NCBI GenBank assembly: GCA_963989245.1
Contig: OZ022348.1
Span: 29,551,623-29,615,622, forward strand
Source: Nansenia antarctica
Taxonomy: Eukaryota; Chordata; Actinopteri; Argentiniformes; Microstomatidae
Length of the DNA stretch: 64,000 bases
Direction of reading: 5' to 3'
Below are positions 30,421-42,162 of this stretch, piece after piece. Numbering within the stretch: position 1 is the first letter of the stretch; each line of letters opens with the position of its first letter. The translations under genes were made by a program, and so were the position numbers. The notes under the pieces are model-generated. The model saw only the letters and a program-made list of their open reading frames with translations. It made no database searches and had not been told where the DNA came from.

Positions 30421-31101
30421 CCAGGGAAGACCCTTTTATTTGAAGGGGAGGGAAATCATTTTGTGCCATCCACTTCCAAAGTCCTGCTTGACAGTGGGCT
30501 TTTTGTGGTTGTGGGCAGAATGATTGGCCATTATTTTATCCACGGGGGTCCCAGGTTGACTGGACTGAGCCAGGCACTGTTTGACAACACTCAGCTGTCC
30601 TGTCTGGACTGCCCAGACATGGACATACGGGAAATGGTTGAGATTCCATGAGGTTCCATGTTTATTAAAAGATTTTCCCTCCATATCCTTTCTTATCATT
30701 TGCATTTGACGACAATGCTGTAATGGTGAACAACATTAATGTAGTTCGGGATAAGTGCCTGCTAGTAATTGAAATCAAGGGTCAACTGATTGTGTAACAA
30801 CATGATAATATTTACATGTAACCTTTTAACAGGATTCGTCCTGCTTTGTTTGTTTTGTAATTCACAGCTTGATGAACAGAGAAACCTCAGGGAGGACGAA
30901 CAGCAAACCCTGCATGACCTGTGCCTGAACTGGGACCTGCCCCAACTCACTTCTGACAATAGGAAATGGCTGGCTGAGAAGATTCTCATCCATGCAGTAG
31001 GTTTCAGTATTTGCTGTTGAATCAATTGCCCTTTGGAGATTGCTGTTGTAATCAGGTTAGGCTCATGCCTTAACCAAGGCATTGGCCATAGAAGTGGATT
31101 C

Positions 31102-32101
31102 GGGGGGGGACGAGGCGGCGTACAGGGATGAGGTAGAGCAGATGAGCAAGCTGTGCAAGGTTAACAACCTGCTGCTAAACAAGTCAAAGACCCAGGAATT
31201 CATCGTAGACTTCAGGAGGAAAAAGACCGAGATCCAGCCCCTGCTCATCGACGGAGAGAGCGTGGAGAGAGTCTCAACCCTCCGATTCCTGGGACACCAC
31301 ATGCGGGATGACCTGGCCTGGAAGGACAACACAAAAGGCACCATCAAGAGGGCACAACAGCGGCTATACACCCTGAGATGCCTCAGGAAAGAACACAACA
31401 AGCAGGAGATACTGGTGGCCTTCTACCACGGCGCAGTGGAGAGCATCCTCACCTACGGCATCTCCAACTGGTTCCACAGCTGCACAACAGCGGAGAGAAA
31501 CGCGCTACAGAGAGTCGTGAGAACAGCACAGAAGATCACCGGCGCCCCCCTCCCCTCTCTGGAGGAGCTGTACAACACACGCTGTCTCAGGAGGGCCTCC
31601 AAGATCTCCAGGGACCCGACCCACCCTGGGCACGTACACTTTGTCAAGCTGCCCTCGAACAGGAGGTACAGGACCCCGGCCGCTAAGACAAACAGACTGA
31701 AGGACTGCTTCTACCACAGGGCCGTCAAGGCCCTGAACACAGCAAAGGCCTAAGTTCTGGGCCCAGGACAGTCCGGACGGATTGTATGGCAGCTAGTGCT
31801 GAGGCACAAACATGTACATTTTCAAGCCTGCAAACTGTGACACTTTAAAATAATGTGAAAAAATACTTTTGTGCAATATGACAACCCTAGTTGACTATCT
31901 GTGCAGTATAGTTCAGTGGATTGTGTACATAGCCTTTATTGATGTAAACCAGCTCCTTACCTTCTTGTGATTTTATGCTTTTATGCTTTTTCTAAAATGT
32001 GTTTTTTTTTCCCTTTCCTAACACCAGGGGAGCCACCCCTCCTAAATTTCGTTGTTTGGTACCTGTACTGTAGCAATGACAAATAAAGTCCATTCCATTC
32101 C
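31102..32101 (+). mobile_element. Rex1-like LINE, severely 5'-truncated, private to unit 1
   Basis: Begins at GGGGGGGACGAGGCGGCG, equivalent to 15027 in the longer copy, and encodes the last 200 or so residues of the RT ORF (open 31082-31753), then the same 3' UTR and a CCATT tail. Units 2 and 3 have the uninterrupted GTGGATTCTTCTTCTAATA site (45000 and 56640), so the insertion came after the duplication. ATTC at each side may be the target duplication. Confidence 0.88.
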
Positions 32102-33253
32102 ATTCTTCTTCTAATAACTATTATAAATATTTTTCTTCTAATAACTATTATTGTAGGTCCTTGGCCGGAGAAGGAAGCAGGTGAAACAGCTGAGGAAGGG
32201 GCTGAAGGAGTGTCAGGTCCTTCACCTTTTAAAGGAAAGACCGGAGGCAGTGGAGGTTCTTCTTCCAAGATCGTCAAGCGTAAATGTGGTCCCAGAGGTA
32301 TTACAATTCATTCAAGGCATCAAATGGATCAGTGTGTACGTTTTAGTGACCATCTAGTGGTAATGTTGCGGTTGCAACCAACTGATTATTTGGCAAACAT
32401 TGAATATAATATTCATAAGTATGTTTTAATTAAATTAAATCATAATTACACACTGATCAAATATGAATGGTCAATTATTTATCCAAACAAAATTAGTACT
32501 ACACAATACAGTGCATACTGGCAACTCACTTACAAATACAGTGAGCACTCGATGCCTCACACCAGTCAATACCTGGCCTTGTCACTCCTTGCAGGTCCAA
32601 GAGTACAGTATACTCACTATGTCCCATGTTATGGAAGTGGACATGTATGACAGTTTTAACTGGTCCTATAATCCAAATATTTTGAGTAAAATCGTCTTAT
32701 TTTCATAGATGATTCTAGGGCGAATTGTGTGGCCAACAGCAGAGAGCGAAGACTCGGACGACGACTACTCCACCAATATCTCGCTACTTGAATGCCGGTG
32801 TCGTGTGACTGGGTTCTTGAGGGAATATATTGAGAAAGATAAGTAATCGATTTGTATTGCTATTTATTCTAGACCGTTGTGTATGTGAATGTTCTGTTGT
32901 CTGACTTGCAGGTAAATTGAAATGTCCAATTGTATTCGACAGAACGTTTCAGGGAATGTAGTTACATTTTACAGCACTGTGGATGTCCAGTTGTCAAATA
33001 GTCATTTTGTTAAACGCGTGTCTTTTTTTCTGCAGCCACATCAGAAGAACTGAACCAGCTTTTGAAGTTCTGGGTAGGGTGGAGTGTTCTGCCAGAAGTA
33101 CTTCATGTTGAAGTTTGCTCGGTCCAGATGCCCACTTCAGCCACATGCTCAGAACTGTTAAAGCTACCTGGTCGCTACACATCCTTCCAGGATTTTTCAA
33201 ATGATCTTGTGGCTTCTGTGTCCACAACTGACACTGGATTTGGACTTCTCTAG

Positions 33254-33480
33254 TCACTCCGCCTGCCTGACCCCCAGCCTGTCTGCCGACCACTCCACCT
33301 GCTTGACCCCCTGCCTGTCTGCCGACCACTCCGCCTGCCTGACCCCCAGCCTGTCTGCCGACCACTCCGCCTGCCTGACCCCCTGCCTGTCTGCCAACCA
33401 CTCCGCCTGCCTGATCCCCTGCCTGTCTGACTACCTGCCTGCCTGACCCCCTGCCTGTTCTACCTACCTCCAGCCTGCTT
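33254..33480 (+). repeat. 36-bp minisatellite after HECT copy 1
   Basis: About five units of CCTGACCCCCAGCCTGTCTGCC plus GACCACTCCGCCTG. The antisense frame gives a GRQAGGQAGGVV repeat ORF that I regard as spurious. Unit 2 has the same number; unit 3 has about eleven (57794-58225). Confidence 0.85.
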
Positions 33481-33759
33481 CCCCGGACACCCCAACCCTT
33501 ATAGTGCAGCAGATTAATGAAATAATCGTTCGCTTGGTGATACAAGCACCAAATTTGGCACACAAGTGCTTTGGGACCTACTCTCTCAGAAAAGTACGGT
33601 TTCCACTTGAAAAAACTAAATGGCCACCATTTTTCAAGATGGCCGCCATTCGAAATGGATTCAAACAACGTTTTTGACTGAATAATCCTATTTTGATGGC
33701 CTATACATTGAAATATATTGTAGCGAACGGGAATCTTCTAGTGTAACTCGCCCCATGCG

Positions 33760-33832
33760 GGAGTCGAACCCCGACCTCCCACATAACCGACGGCCGCGCT
33801 AACCATTAGACCAAGAGAGGTCAAGAGAGGTC
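33760..33832 (-). tRNA. tRNA-like sequence (SINE head or tRNA pseudogene), unit 1
   Basis: On the minus strand GGTCTAATGGTTAGCGCGG fits an A box with a D-arm, and GGTTCGACTCC is a perfect B box at tRNA-like spacing. The T stem has mismatches and the acceptor arms pair poorly, so a functional tRNA is unlikely; a tRNA-derived SINE head fits better. It recurs in unit 2 at 46640-46712. Confidence 0.4.
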
Positions 33833-33855
33833 TCTCCCTGAAAATTCTATAACAG

Positions 33856-36800
33856 ATGCCACGCATGTGCAAGTGTCCACTGTGCTGCTCAGAATACGTC
33901 TGCTTAAGACAGAACCTCAGAGTCACACACCTATGCACAAATAAAGAAGAATTGCGCCTCCTGCTCAAGCTGGACAATGGCCAGTAAGTTAATGGGGAAA
34001 TGCAATGACAGGCTTTTGGGCCTCACAAATCATTATATTGGTCTGGGCATTTTTCATCAATTTGAGTCATAAAGAGCATTATCTGAATTATGTCAGTTAT
34101 ATGCTCCCATAGAGCGGGTGAGCAAGTGTGAAGTGCACTTACCATGTGTTTTTGTCCTGATTTAAATAGCTTCGCCGTAAAACTGGACTGCCCGGTGTCT
34201 CAGTGCCCAATGAAGAAGGTGGCACGCATAAAGCGCCATCTTCATAAGATACACCATTTATCTGTAAGTTGTTATACCCATTGAGCCTAAAAATGGGCTT
34301 ATCACCCCACTACAGATACCCCACTCACTAAAACTACTCCACACTCACCAACTACCCAACTATGGCCACCAGCTATAACTGCCCAACATTCTCCAACAAC
34401 CCCTCTATAAGTAGCCCACTCATTATAACCAACCCACCCACCAACATCCCAAACATGTCAATACCCTGTTCTTGTCAATGTGTAATGTAAAGTGTTACCG
34501 AAAAGGTTCTCAGCTCTTCTTATTTCTTCCCAAGTCTGACACAATCGAGCTCGTTACCAAGCAGGCTAAGGACCGGTATATTTTGAAGGAGCTGGCCATC
34601 CTGAGGACAACAACACCAACCCTGCCAATGGTCAGTGACCTTGACCAAATCGATGAGGAGGCAGTGGTTGAGGCGGCCCGGAGGTCATCCGAGAGGTACC
34701 CAGGTGACCCGGCGGCAGAGCGTGAGGAGGGGCTGGATGAGGAAGGGCCAGAGGGTGAAGCAGGAGGGGCAGAGAGGGAGATCGAGGGGCCGGATGGTGC
34801 TCTCCTCGAGACGCAAGCAGGCCCCCTCAACCCCCTCAACCCCCGCGGCCCCTCAAACCCGAGACCCTCAACCCCGAGACCCTCGCCCGGACCCTCAACA
34901 CCCGGATTCTCAACACCCATTAGAGGATGCCCATTTTGCCCACATTGCAGGCCACCCTCAAGCCCCATTCCTGTTGGATGCAAACAGCAGTGCCCACAGT
35001 GCAGACAAATTTGGGCGGAGAACCAGGTTCTGAAGAGGAGCCTGGAGGTTCTTCAGACAAAACTCGACTCCTATAGGCCAACACCGGACGAACGGATGAG
35101 GAAAAAAACATTTTCAAGGTCTCTCAAAACGAAAAAAGCCGGCGTTCCTAAATACAGTAAGTGTAATTATAATGCCATTATTAGTGTGGTTCCTGAAGGT
35201 TGTGGTTGTTGTTTTTTTATTTATTTTTAGACTTAAATTCTAGTTTAGGTTATTCTGCATTTTCATTACTCTGACTGATCTGAACTTTTCTGTCTTCTTC
35301 AGTGAAAATTCTAAAGGAATATCACAGCCATGTCACAGGGCTAAATCCTACAAGGAAGAAGAGTGAAAATGCTGCGCAAACGAAGTCCCGCATAAATTCG
35401 TTTATGGTGCACATGGCTGAAGGGGGGATCCCGCCCGCAACAATGGTTCACCTCAATGACCCAAAACTGGCTCGGGAGTGAGTAAACATAAGAGAAAAAC
35501 ATGTTTGCCATTTGTATGGGCTGTTACCTGCATTTGTTTCCTCCCACAGTTCAAAGACATGCATGCTAGGTGGATTGGACTTATATATGCCCATATGTGT
35601 GTGTCCCTGCTAACCTAAAAATAATAAATAAATAATATGTATTTGTCTTAGATGGGTTGGCGTGCTCAGGTCGAAGGAGTTAGCTGTCACTACAATCCGA
35701 CAGTACGTGATGGACGTCATGACGTTCATCAAGTATTTGAAGGATATGAGGCCAGACGGTTTAAGGGTCTCCCTAAAGTCCCTCAACCGGGTATTGCAAG
35801 AACTAAAATGTCGGATGAAGGACCTCAACAGGGATGTTGTGGCGAGGCGCCAGAAGGTTCGCCAAGAAAAATCAGAAAACCTCATCAGTGTCGCCGCTCA
35901 CTGGAGCCTAATAAAGAAGGCCCCAGGCCAGATTGCAGATGTTCTAAGTGAGTAGCTAGATGTTTTCCATTTATACAGCAATCAGAGTTAAGTGTCTTGC
36001 TCAAGGGTACCTTTTTCAAAATAAATATTTAGTATTATTCACAGGCATCTTGGATGGTCCTTCAGACCTTTAATGGGCCTTCATATGTTAAATTCATAAA
36101 TTGCTTTACAGTCTGGTGCTGGACAAAGGGGTAGGGTGGAGACAAATGATTTATTGTTTTTGTGCTTTCTGCAGAGAAAATGAAACGGCAAGGAGGAGAT
36201 AACAGCCTCAAAGAACGCTTCTTCGGCCTGCTGGGTGGGTACCTCATCGCCTTAACTGGCCATAGGACAGGGGTACTGATCAACATGACAGTGGCGGAGG
36301 TGGAGAAACGGGAGGTGGACACAGATGGCCGCTCGGTCATAAGAGTGAGTATACATTTTGTATTAATTTTATATTGCGTCCACCTTATGTAATATACAAT
36401 AGACACACATCCACTTTTATGTTACTAGTCCCTGGCGTTTTATAGGCATTGAAATGACTCTTCTTACGTGCATATAGGTCTCAGTTGAAAAAGAGATTCC
36501 GATCTCAATGTGATCACCTATTTAAATAAAGGACAACACACAGAAAGGGCATGGCCAGGGTGAGAATCAAACCAGGGTGTGAATCGGGTCATTTTCGCTG
36601 TGAGGGAACAGTGCTCCACCTCTTCACAATGCTCTCCTTCTCTCTCTGACTACCAGCACTGATAGCTTTTAGTGTGCATATAGTGAGCCCACAATGTTTA
36701 TTGATAGGGACTAATACCTTAAAAGTTATATGGTTATGTTATATTACACATGTTGGATGCTATATGAGTGCTATATGAGTGAATGGGTATGGCTTAAAAC

Positions 36801-39800
36801 CTGTTGGTATGGCATAAAACACATGATTCCATTCCATTCTATTGCTCCATATTGCATAGGAGCTCTAGGGCCATATAGTGGTTGGTCATTGAAAGCACAC
36901 CTTTTCCAACATAATGTCCAACAGCTTAGCTTTCAGCCTGTCTGGTGGACGGCATGCATTTCTATGCCTGTGTATTGACATTGTCTGTGTTTGTAATATA
37001 TAAAAGCATCCGTAACTACTACTATTAACTACCGGTAAGTAATGGTAATTGCTGGTAATTTCCTAGTAGTAACTAATTGGTAGCTCGTGGTAGCTCTTTA
37101 GTCTAACCCAAATGTATTATTTAATAGGTATTGGAACACAAGACAAAAAGGAAGTTTGGTGGTGCCGCCATGCCAGTCAAAGAGGAAGAAATAGGCTGGA
37201 TGAAGGCATACCTTGTTGAACGCCGGAAAATGAATATTCAATCAAAATATTTCTTCCACAACAATGCCGGCGGCCCGTGCACGAGGCTGCCGCAATACTT
37301 TCGGCAGGAGTGGGCCAGGATGGGCCTACCAGGCAAGCCCACCTTTAGCCAGCTCAGGGCATCAATGGCAACAAATGTAAGCAAACATTTCTAGTTTTTA
37401 TTTAAATATTTTGGAATGTGGTTAATTAATTGATGAACTTGTTGGGTGGCAGTGACTCAGGAGGTAGAGTCCTCGCCCAGCAACCAGAAATGCAGTAAAT
37501 GCAGTCAATTTACCATTGTATCTTTGTCGCAGGCCCGGCGTACTTATGGGAAAGAGCAAACTAATAAAATTTGTACGCTTATGTGCCATGACGCGGACAC
37601 TAGTGAGAGATTTTACCAGGCCTATGACACGGCAGAAGAAATCCATAAAAGGAGGAACATGTGCGAGAATGCGGTGGAAAAGCAGAGCCAAAGGAAGGGG
37701 AAGGAGGAGTTCCGTCGGTTTAGGGTTCAACATTCTTCCGATTCTGAAGAAGAGGAGGAGGAAGAGGGGGAAAGAGAGGATTCGGAAGAACAGGAAGAGG
37801 ATGATGAGGACGAAGAGAGGGAGGAAACAAACCAGGATGTGAGCATTATATTTTTGCAAGTATTGTAGCACTGTTTTGTTCAGTTAAATCCATACAATAG
37901 ATAGACCTACAATGAGTTTCATTGCTACCCAATCATGGACAAATGTATTTAAGTTCAAGTAAGTGATATCCTGAATGCTAAATAAACAGAACACCTTTTT
38001 GTAATCCACAGTCAGACCCTCCAGGTGTTTCCGGTGTTATGTCAACTGTGGGGAAGGGGAAGGGGAAGTTCCGTCGGTTTAGGGTTCAAGATTCTTCCGA
38101 TGAGGACGAAGAGAGGGAGGAAACAAACCAGGATGTGAGCATTATATTTTTGCAAGTATTGTAGCACTGTTTTCTTCAGTTAAATGCATACAATAGATAG
38201 ACCTACAATGAGTTTCATTGCTACCCAATCATGGACAAATGTATTTAAGTTCAAGTAAGTGATATCCTGAATGCTAAATAAACAGAACACCTTTTTGTAA
38301 TCCACAGTCAGACCCTCCAGGTGTTTCCGGTGTTATGTCAACTGTGGGGAAGGGGAAGGGGAAGTTCCGTCGGTTTAGGGTTCAAGATTCTTCCGATGAG
38401 GACGAAGAGAGGGAGGAAACAAACCAGGATGTGAGCATTATATTTTTGCAAGTATTGTAGCACTGTTTTCTTCAGTTAAATGCATACAATAGATAGACCT
38501 ACAATGAGTTTCATTGCTACCCAATCATGGACAAATGTATTTAAGTTCAAGTAAGTGATATCCTGAATGCTAAATAAACAGAACACCTTTTTGTAATCCA
38601 CAGTCAGACCCTCCAGGTGTTTCCGGTGTTGTTATGACAACTGTTCCTTCTGAAGAAGAGGAGGAGGAAGAGGGGGAAAGAGAGGATTCGGAAGAACAGG
38701 AAGAGGATGATGAGGACGAAGAGAGGGAGGAAACAAACCAGGATGTGAGCATTATATTTTTGCAAGTATTGTAGCACTGTTTTGTTCAGTTAAATCCATA
38801 CAATAGATAGACCTACAATGAGTTTCATTGCTACCCAATCATGGACAAATGTATTTAAGTTCAAGTAAGTGATATCCTGAATGCTAAATAAACAGAACAC
38901 CTTTTTGTAATCCACAGTCAGACCCTCCAGGTGTTTCCGGTGTTATGTCAACTGTGGGGAAGGGGAAGGGGAAGTTCCGTCGGTTTAGGGTTCAAGATTC
39001 TTCCGATGAGGACGAAGAGAGGGAGGAAACAAACCAGGATGTGAGCATTATATTTTTGCAAGTATTGTAGCACTGTTTTCTTCAGTTAAATGCATACAAT
39101 AGATAGACCTACAATGAGTTTCATTGCTACCCAATCATGGACAAATGTATTTAAGTTCAAGTAAGTGATATCCTGAATGCTAAATAAACAGAACACCTTT
39201 TTGTAATCCACAGTCAGACCCTCCAGGTGTTTCCGGTGTTATGTCAACTGTGGGGAAGGGGAAGGGGAAGTTCCGTCGGTTTAGGGTTCAAGATTCTTCC
39301 GATGAGGACGAAGAGAGGGAGGAAACAAACCAGGATGTGAGCATTATATTTTTGCAAGTATTGTAGCACTGTTTTCTTCAGTTAAATGCATACAATAGAT
39401 AGACCTACAATGAGTTTCATTGCTACCCAATCATGGACAAATGTATTTAAGTTCAAGTAAGTGATATCCTGAATGCTAAATAAACAGAACACCTTTTTGT
39501 AATCCACAGTCAGACCCTCCAGGTGTTTCCGGTGTTGTTATGACAACTGTTCCTTCTGAAGAAGAGGAGGAGGAAGAGGGGGAAAGAGAGGATTCGGAAG
39601 AACAGGAAGAGGATGATGAGGACGAAGAGAGGGAGGAAACAAACCAGGATGTGAGCATTATATTTTTGCAAGTATTGTAGCACTGTTTTCTTCAGTTAAA
39701 TGCATACAATAGATAGACCTACAATGAGTTTCATTGCTACCCAATCATGGACAAATGTATTTAAGTTCAAGTAAGTGATATCCTGAATGCTAAATAAACA

Positions 39801-40778
39801 GAACACCTTTTTGTAATCCACAGTCAGACCCTCCAGGTGTTTCCGGTGTTGTTATGACAACTGTTCCTCCCGTAAGTATTATGTGGCTACAACCTGATGA
39901 AATCAGTGGTAATCACAATTAATATGATTATTAAACGGTTATGATAACTACACAGCTGAAAGCATCATTTGTGTCCATTGTCAATGGAATTATTCCAAAG
40001 ACACTCATCAAATCTTTATGCCCTTATTTTCTTTTTTCTTTTTTTCAGATTGCACCAAGGGTATTCCTAACCCCCCTTATGAGCAGTGTTGCCGTACACA
40101 AGCGAAAACGTGATTTTCTGAAATGGGAGGAGGACGAGGGGGAAAGAGAGGATCATCAAGAGTCTCCAGGTGTTTCCGGTGTTGTTATGACAACTGTTCC
40201 TCCCGTAAGTATTATGTGGCTACAACCTGATGAAATCAGTGGTAATCACCATTAATATGATTATTAAACGGTTATGACAACTACACAGCTGAAAGCATCA
40301 TTTGTGTCCATTGTCAATGGAATTATTCCAAAGACACTCATCAAATCTTTATGCCCTTATTTTCTTTCTTTTTTTTTTCAGATTGAGGTCCTTTCACCAA
40401 CCCTAACCCCCCCAATTATGAGCAGTGTTGCCGTACACAAGCAAAAACGTGATTTTGTGGAAGAGGAGGGGGAAAGAGAGGATCATCAAGAGTCTCCAGG
40501 TGTTTCCGGTGTTATGACAACTGTTCCTCCCGTAAGTATTATGTGGCTACAACCTGATGAAATCAGTGGTAATCACCATTAATATGATTATTAAACGGTT
40601 ATGACAACTACACAGCTGAAAGCATCATTTGTGTCCATTGTCAATGGAATTATTCCAAAGACACTCATCAAATCTTTATGCCCTTATTTTCTTTTTTTTT
40701 TTTCAGATTGAGGACCTTTCAACCCCCCCAATTCCGAAAAGGGTTGCAATCGAGTTTTACAAGCGGCGAAAACTTTGA
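33856..40778 (+). CDS. Zinc-finger/tyrosine-recombinase-domain protein with expandable acidic tail, copy 1
   Basis: Exons: 33856-33983, 34170-34263, 34535-35156, 35303-35477, 35652-35947, 36175-36344, 37128-37376, 37533-37838, then array exons 38012-38134, 38308-38430, 38604-38744, 38918-39040, 39214-39336, 39510-39650, 39824-39871, 40049-40204, 40382-40531, 40707-40778. All borders are GT-AG and all phases fit, giving about 1079 aa. Domains: C2H2 finger 1 (first His is Asn here), C2H2 finger 2, an acidic/Pro linker, a CPFCPHC...CPQC cluster with a Leu-rich helix, then a recombinase fold: TGHRTG (Arg 36264), HKTKRKFG (Lys), SQLRAS (Arg 37356), CHDADTSERFY (His 37587, Tyr 37614, spacing H-x8-Y). 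KRKR and KRRK at the end may be nuclear signals. The His of HxxR is Ser. The start at 33856 is the first ATG and not proven. The role is unknown; a domesticated recombinase or mobile-element integrase is possible. Confidence 0.72.
36475..36535 (+). repeat. LINE/SINE tail-like fragment in intron
   Basis: GAGATTCCGATCTCAATGTG followed by TTTAAATAAAGGAC resembles the 3' tail of common fish retroposons. It is also present in unit 2 at about 49345-49405. Confidence 0.35.
37445..37495 (+). repeat. Degenerate tRNA-SINE-like fragment in intron
   Basis: GGCAGTGACTCAGGAGGTAGAG and CCAGCAACCAGAA resemble the head of a tRNA-derived fish SINE. The same sequence is in unit 2 at 50311-50361. Confidence 0.35.
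37839..39823 (+). repeat. In-phase exon array, unit 1 (two 906-bp higher-order repeats)
   Basis: Six exons of 123 or 141 bp (41 or 47 codons, each starting SDPPGVSGV and ending EEREETNQD) are separated by introns of exactly 173 bp. The order is short, short, acidic, short, short, acidic. The 906-bp spacing of the acidic-type ends (37838, 38744, 39650) shows a higher-order repeat. Every exon is symmetric (phase 0-0), so copy number can change without a frameshift. Each intron contains AAATAAACAG, a poly(A)-signal-like hexamer. Confidence 0.88.
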
Positions 40779-41540
40779 GTAAAGCATCATTTGTAAAAAT
40801 GGCAAAAAAAATAAAAATTTGGGGGCCATTTGAGTCAGCTTTCCCGTCGCGGCACCTGTCAGTACCTGTAACCAGGGAAGCTAATTAGGGAATATTGCAC
40901 TACGTTCATATATTTAGGTGCATTTTGATAGACTACTGTTATAATGTGTACACCTGCATTCGCCCTGCTCAGGAGTTGTTTGATTATTGTCATTTTGCAG
41001 TTATTTCATTAAAGAAGCAAATGAACAAATGGAATATCGTTCTTATTTACTAATGACTCATTATTTATTTATTTATAATATATGCTTCTTACATTTTCAG
41101 TATATATACAATGAGTTTCATTGCTACCCAATCATGGACAAATGTAATTAGGTTCAAGTAAGTGACATCCTGATGATCGTACTACAGAAGATGTATGTAT
41201 GTTATATTATATTAGACTGTGGAGGGTAGTATGAACTCCCAGTACCAGGGTCTGCCTCTCTCTCTCTCACACACACACCAGTACCTGTGGCAGTGTGCCA
41301 ACAAATAATGGGTTTTAAGATAAAAAAAAAAAGTGGAATCCCATAAAATAGTTTGTCTTTTCCTTTGTCAGGACTGAGTAGACAATTAAAAGATGTCTGT
41401 CTTCAGTGTGCACACACAAAAACACCAACAGATTCTTACCCAAGTCTTATTTACGCCATACTTACTACACAATGTTTGTAGTGTGACCCCGTTAGTGATT
41501 AGCGATGTTAGCATAGCAATCTCTATCTATAGAGAGGGTT
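40779..41540 (+). other. 3' flank of the recombinase gene, unit 1
   Basis: Mostly AT-rich. 41108-41172 is a relic of the array intron (AATGAGTTTCATTGCTACCC and onward), lying past the stop codon. A CT/CA microsatellite is at 41258-41280. No further coding sequence was seen. The equivalent stretch in unit 2 is 52455-53210. Confidence 0.6.
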
Positions 41541-41765
41541 CTGTCCCTCTCTATAGATAGTGTACATATAGATAGTGTACATATAGATAGTGTACATATA
41601 GGTAGTGTACATATAGACAGTGTACATATAGATAGTGTACATATAGATAGTGTACATATAGATAGTGTTCATATAGATAGTGTACATATACATATAGATA
41701 GTGTACATATAGATAGTGTTCATATAGATAGTGTACATATAGATAGTGTACATATAGATAGTGAT
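41541..41765 (+). repeat. 15-bp minisatellite at unit 1-2 junction
   Basis: About fourteen units of GTGTACATATAGATA and variants, preceded by a TCTATCTATAGAGAGGG/CCCTCTCTATAGATAG inverted repeat. It abuts the BEL fragment of unit 2. Unit 2's own end has about eleven units (53228-53408). Confidence 0.88.
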
Positions 41766-42068
41766 AGTAGATTACTTCACTTCGATGGTCGACCTGGAGA
41801 CCAGTGAGATTGACCTGCACGTCTTCAGTGACGCTTCGGAGACCGCTTACTGTTTACACAGTGATTTTAGTGGTCTCATATGCTTTTTACTGTATTATGA
41901 GCCTTTGATTATTATTATTATTTTAATTAAGTTAAAAATTAAGTTACTTCAGTATTTCTGGGGTCTCATGTGCATCTCACTGTATTGTTGCTTTAGTTGT
42001 TGCTGAGTTATTGTTACACTTATTGTTATAAAGACTTAATAAAATAAAATAGGAAAGGGTATGTTAGT

Positions 42069-42154
42069 CAGGGGAGGCTGTGGAGGTAGAAATCGGAGGG
42101 CAAAGCTCATTGTAATGAGGAATGGTGTCAAACACGTTCCACCAGTCTCCCCTG
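42069..42154. mobile_element. 86-bp hAT-type MITE with 8-bp TSD, unit 2
   Basis: CAGGGGAGGCTG at the left and CAGTCTCCCCTG at the right form imperfect TIRs, flanked by exact ATGTTAGT copies (42061-42068, 42155-42162). The interior GCTCATTGTAATG...ATGGTGTCAAACAC resembles a MITE family I know from salmonid-type genomes. It is also at 53715-53800. Confidence 0.8.
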
Positions 42155-42162
42155 ATGTTAGT

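Larger units (their letters stand above)
29258..33253 (+). pseudogene. HECT-type E3 ubiquitin ligase-like gene, copy 1 (disrupted)
   Basis: Exons by homology to copy 2: 29258-29453, 29546-29632, remnant 30421-30650, 30868-30996, 32157-32297, 32709-32838, 33036-33253. Protein blocks: QQNVNWASPLFVHLI, GPGVSRFFFSM, LFEGEENHFVPSTSKVLL, WDLPQLTSDNRKWLAEKI, MILGRIVWPTAES, FWVGWSVLP and the C-lobe MPTSATCSELLKLPGRY, whose Cys (33146-33148) is at the HECT catalytic position. This resembles fish G2E3-like HECT proteins. Lesions: a 285-bp LINE tail in the third exon, loss of its donor (ATTGTGAGT became ATTCCATGAG at about 30645), a changed donor after 32838 (GTAAG to ATAAG) and a Rex1-like insertion in an intron. 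Confidence 0.72.
28188..41771 (+). repeat. Tandem segmental duplication, unit 1 (about 13.6 kb)
   Basis: Starts at TTACTTCACTTCGATGG in the BEL fragment; the same sequence starts unit 2 (41772) and unit 3 (53418). Order: BEL fragment, HECT gene, 36-bp minisatellite, tRNA-like stretch, zinc-finger/tyrosine-recombinase gene, AT-rich tail and 15-bp minisatellite. It is longer than unit 2 mainly because of a Rex1-like insertion (31102-32101), a 285-bp LINE-tail insertion (30136-30420) and four extra exons in the C-terminal exon array; unit 2 has an extra 600-bp segment in its BEL part. Confidence 0.88.

Noticed and set aside
33760..33832. Functional tRNA gene
   Set aside because: T-stem mismatches and poor acceptor pairing; kept only as tRNA-like.
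34510..34983. 157-codon minus-strand ORF over the Pro-rich exon (and 47390-47854)
   Set aside because: Shadow of the recombinase gene's third exon, which is supported by splice phase on the plus strand.
38570..38752. Ser-rich minus-strand ORFs over the acidic array exons (also 39476-39658 and 51140-51322)
   Set aside because: Complement of GAA/GAG-rich coding exons; no independent evidence.
41523..41820. YMYTI- and YLYVH-repeat ORFs
   Set aside because: Translations of the 15-bp minisatellite.
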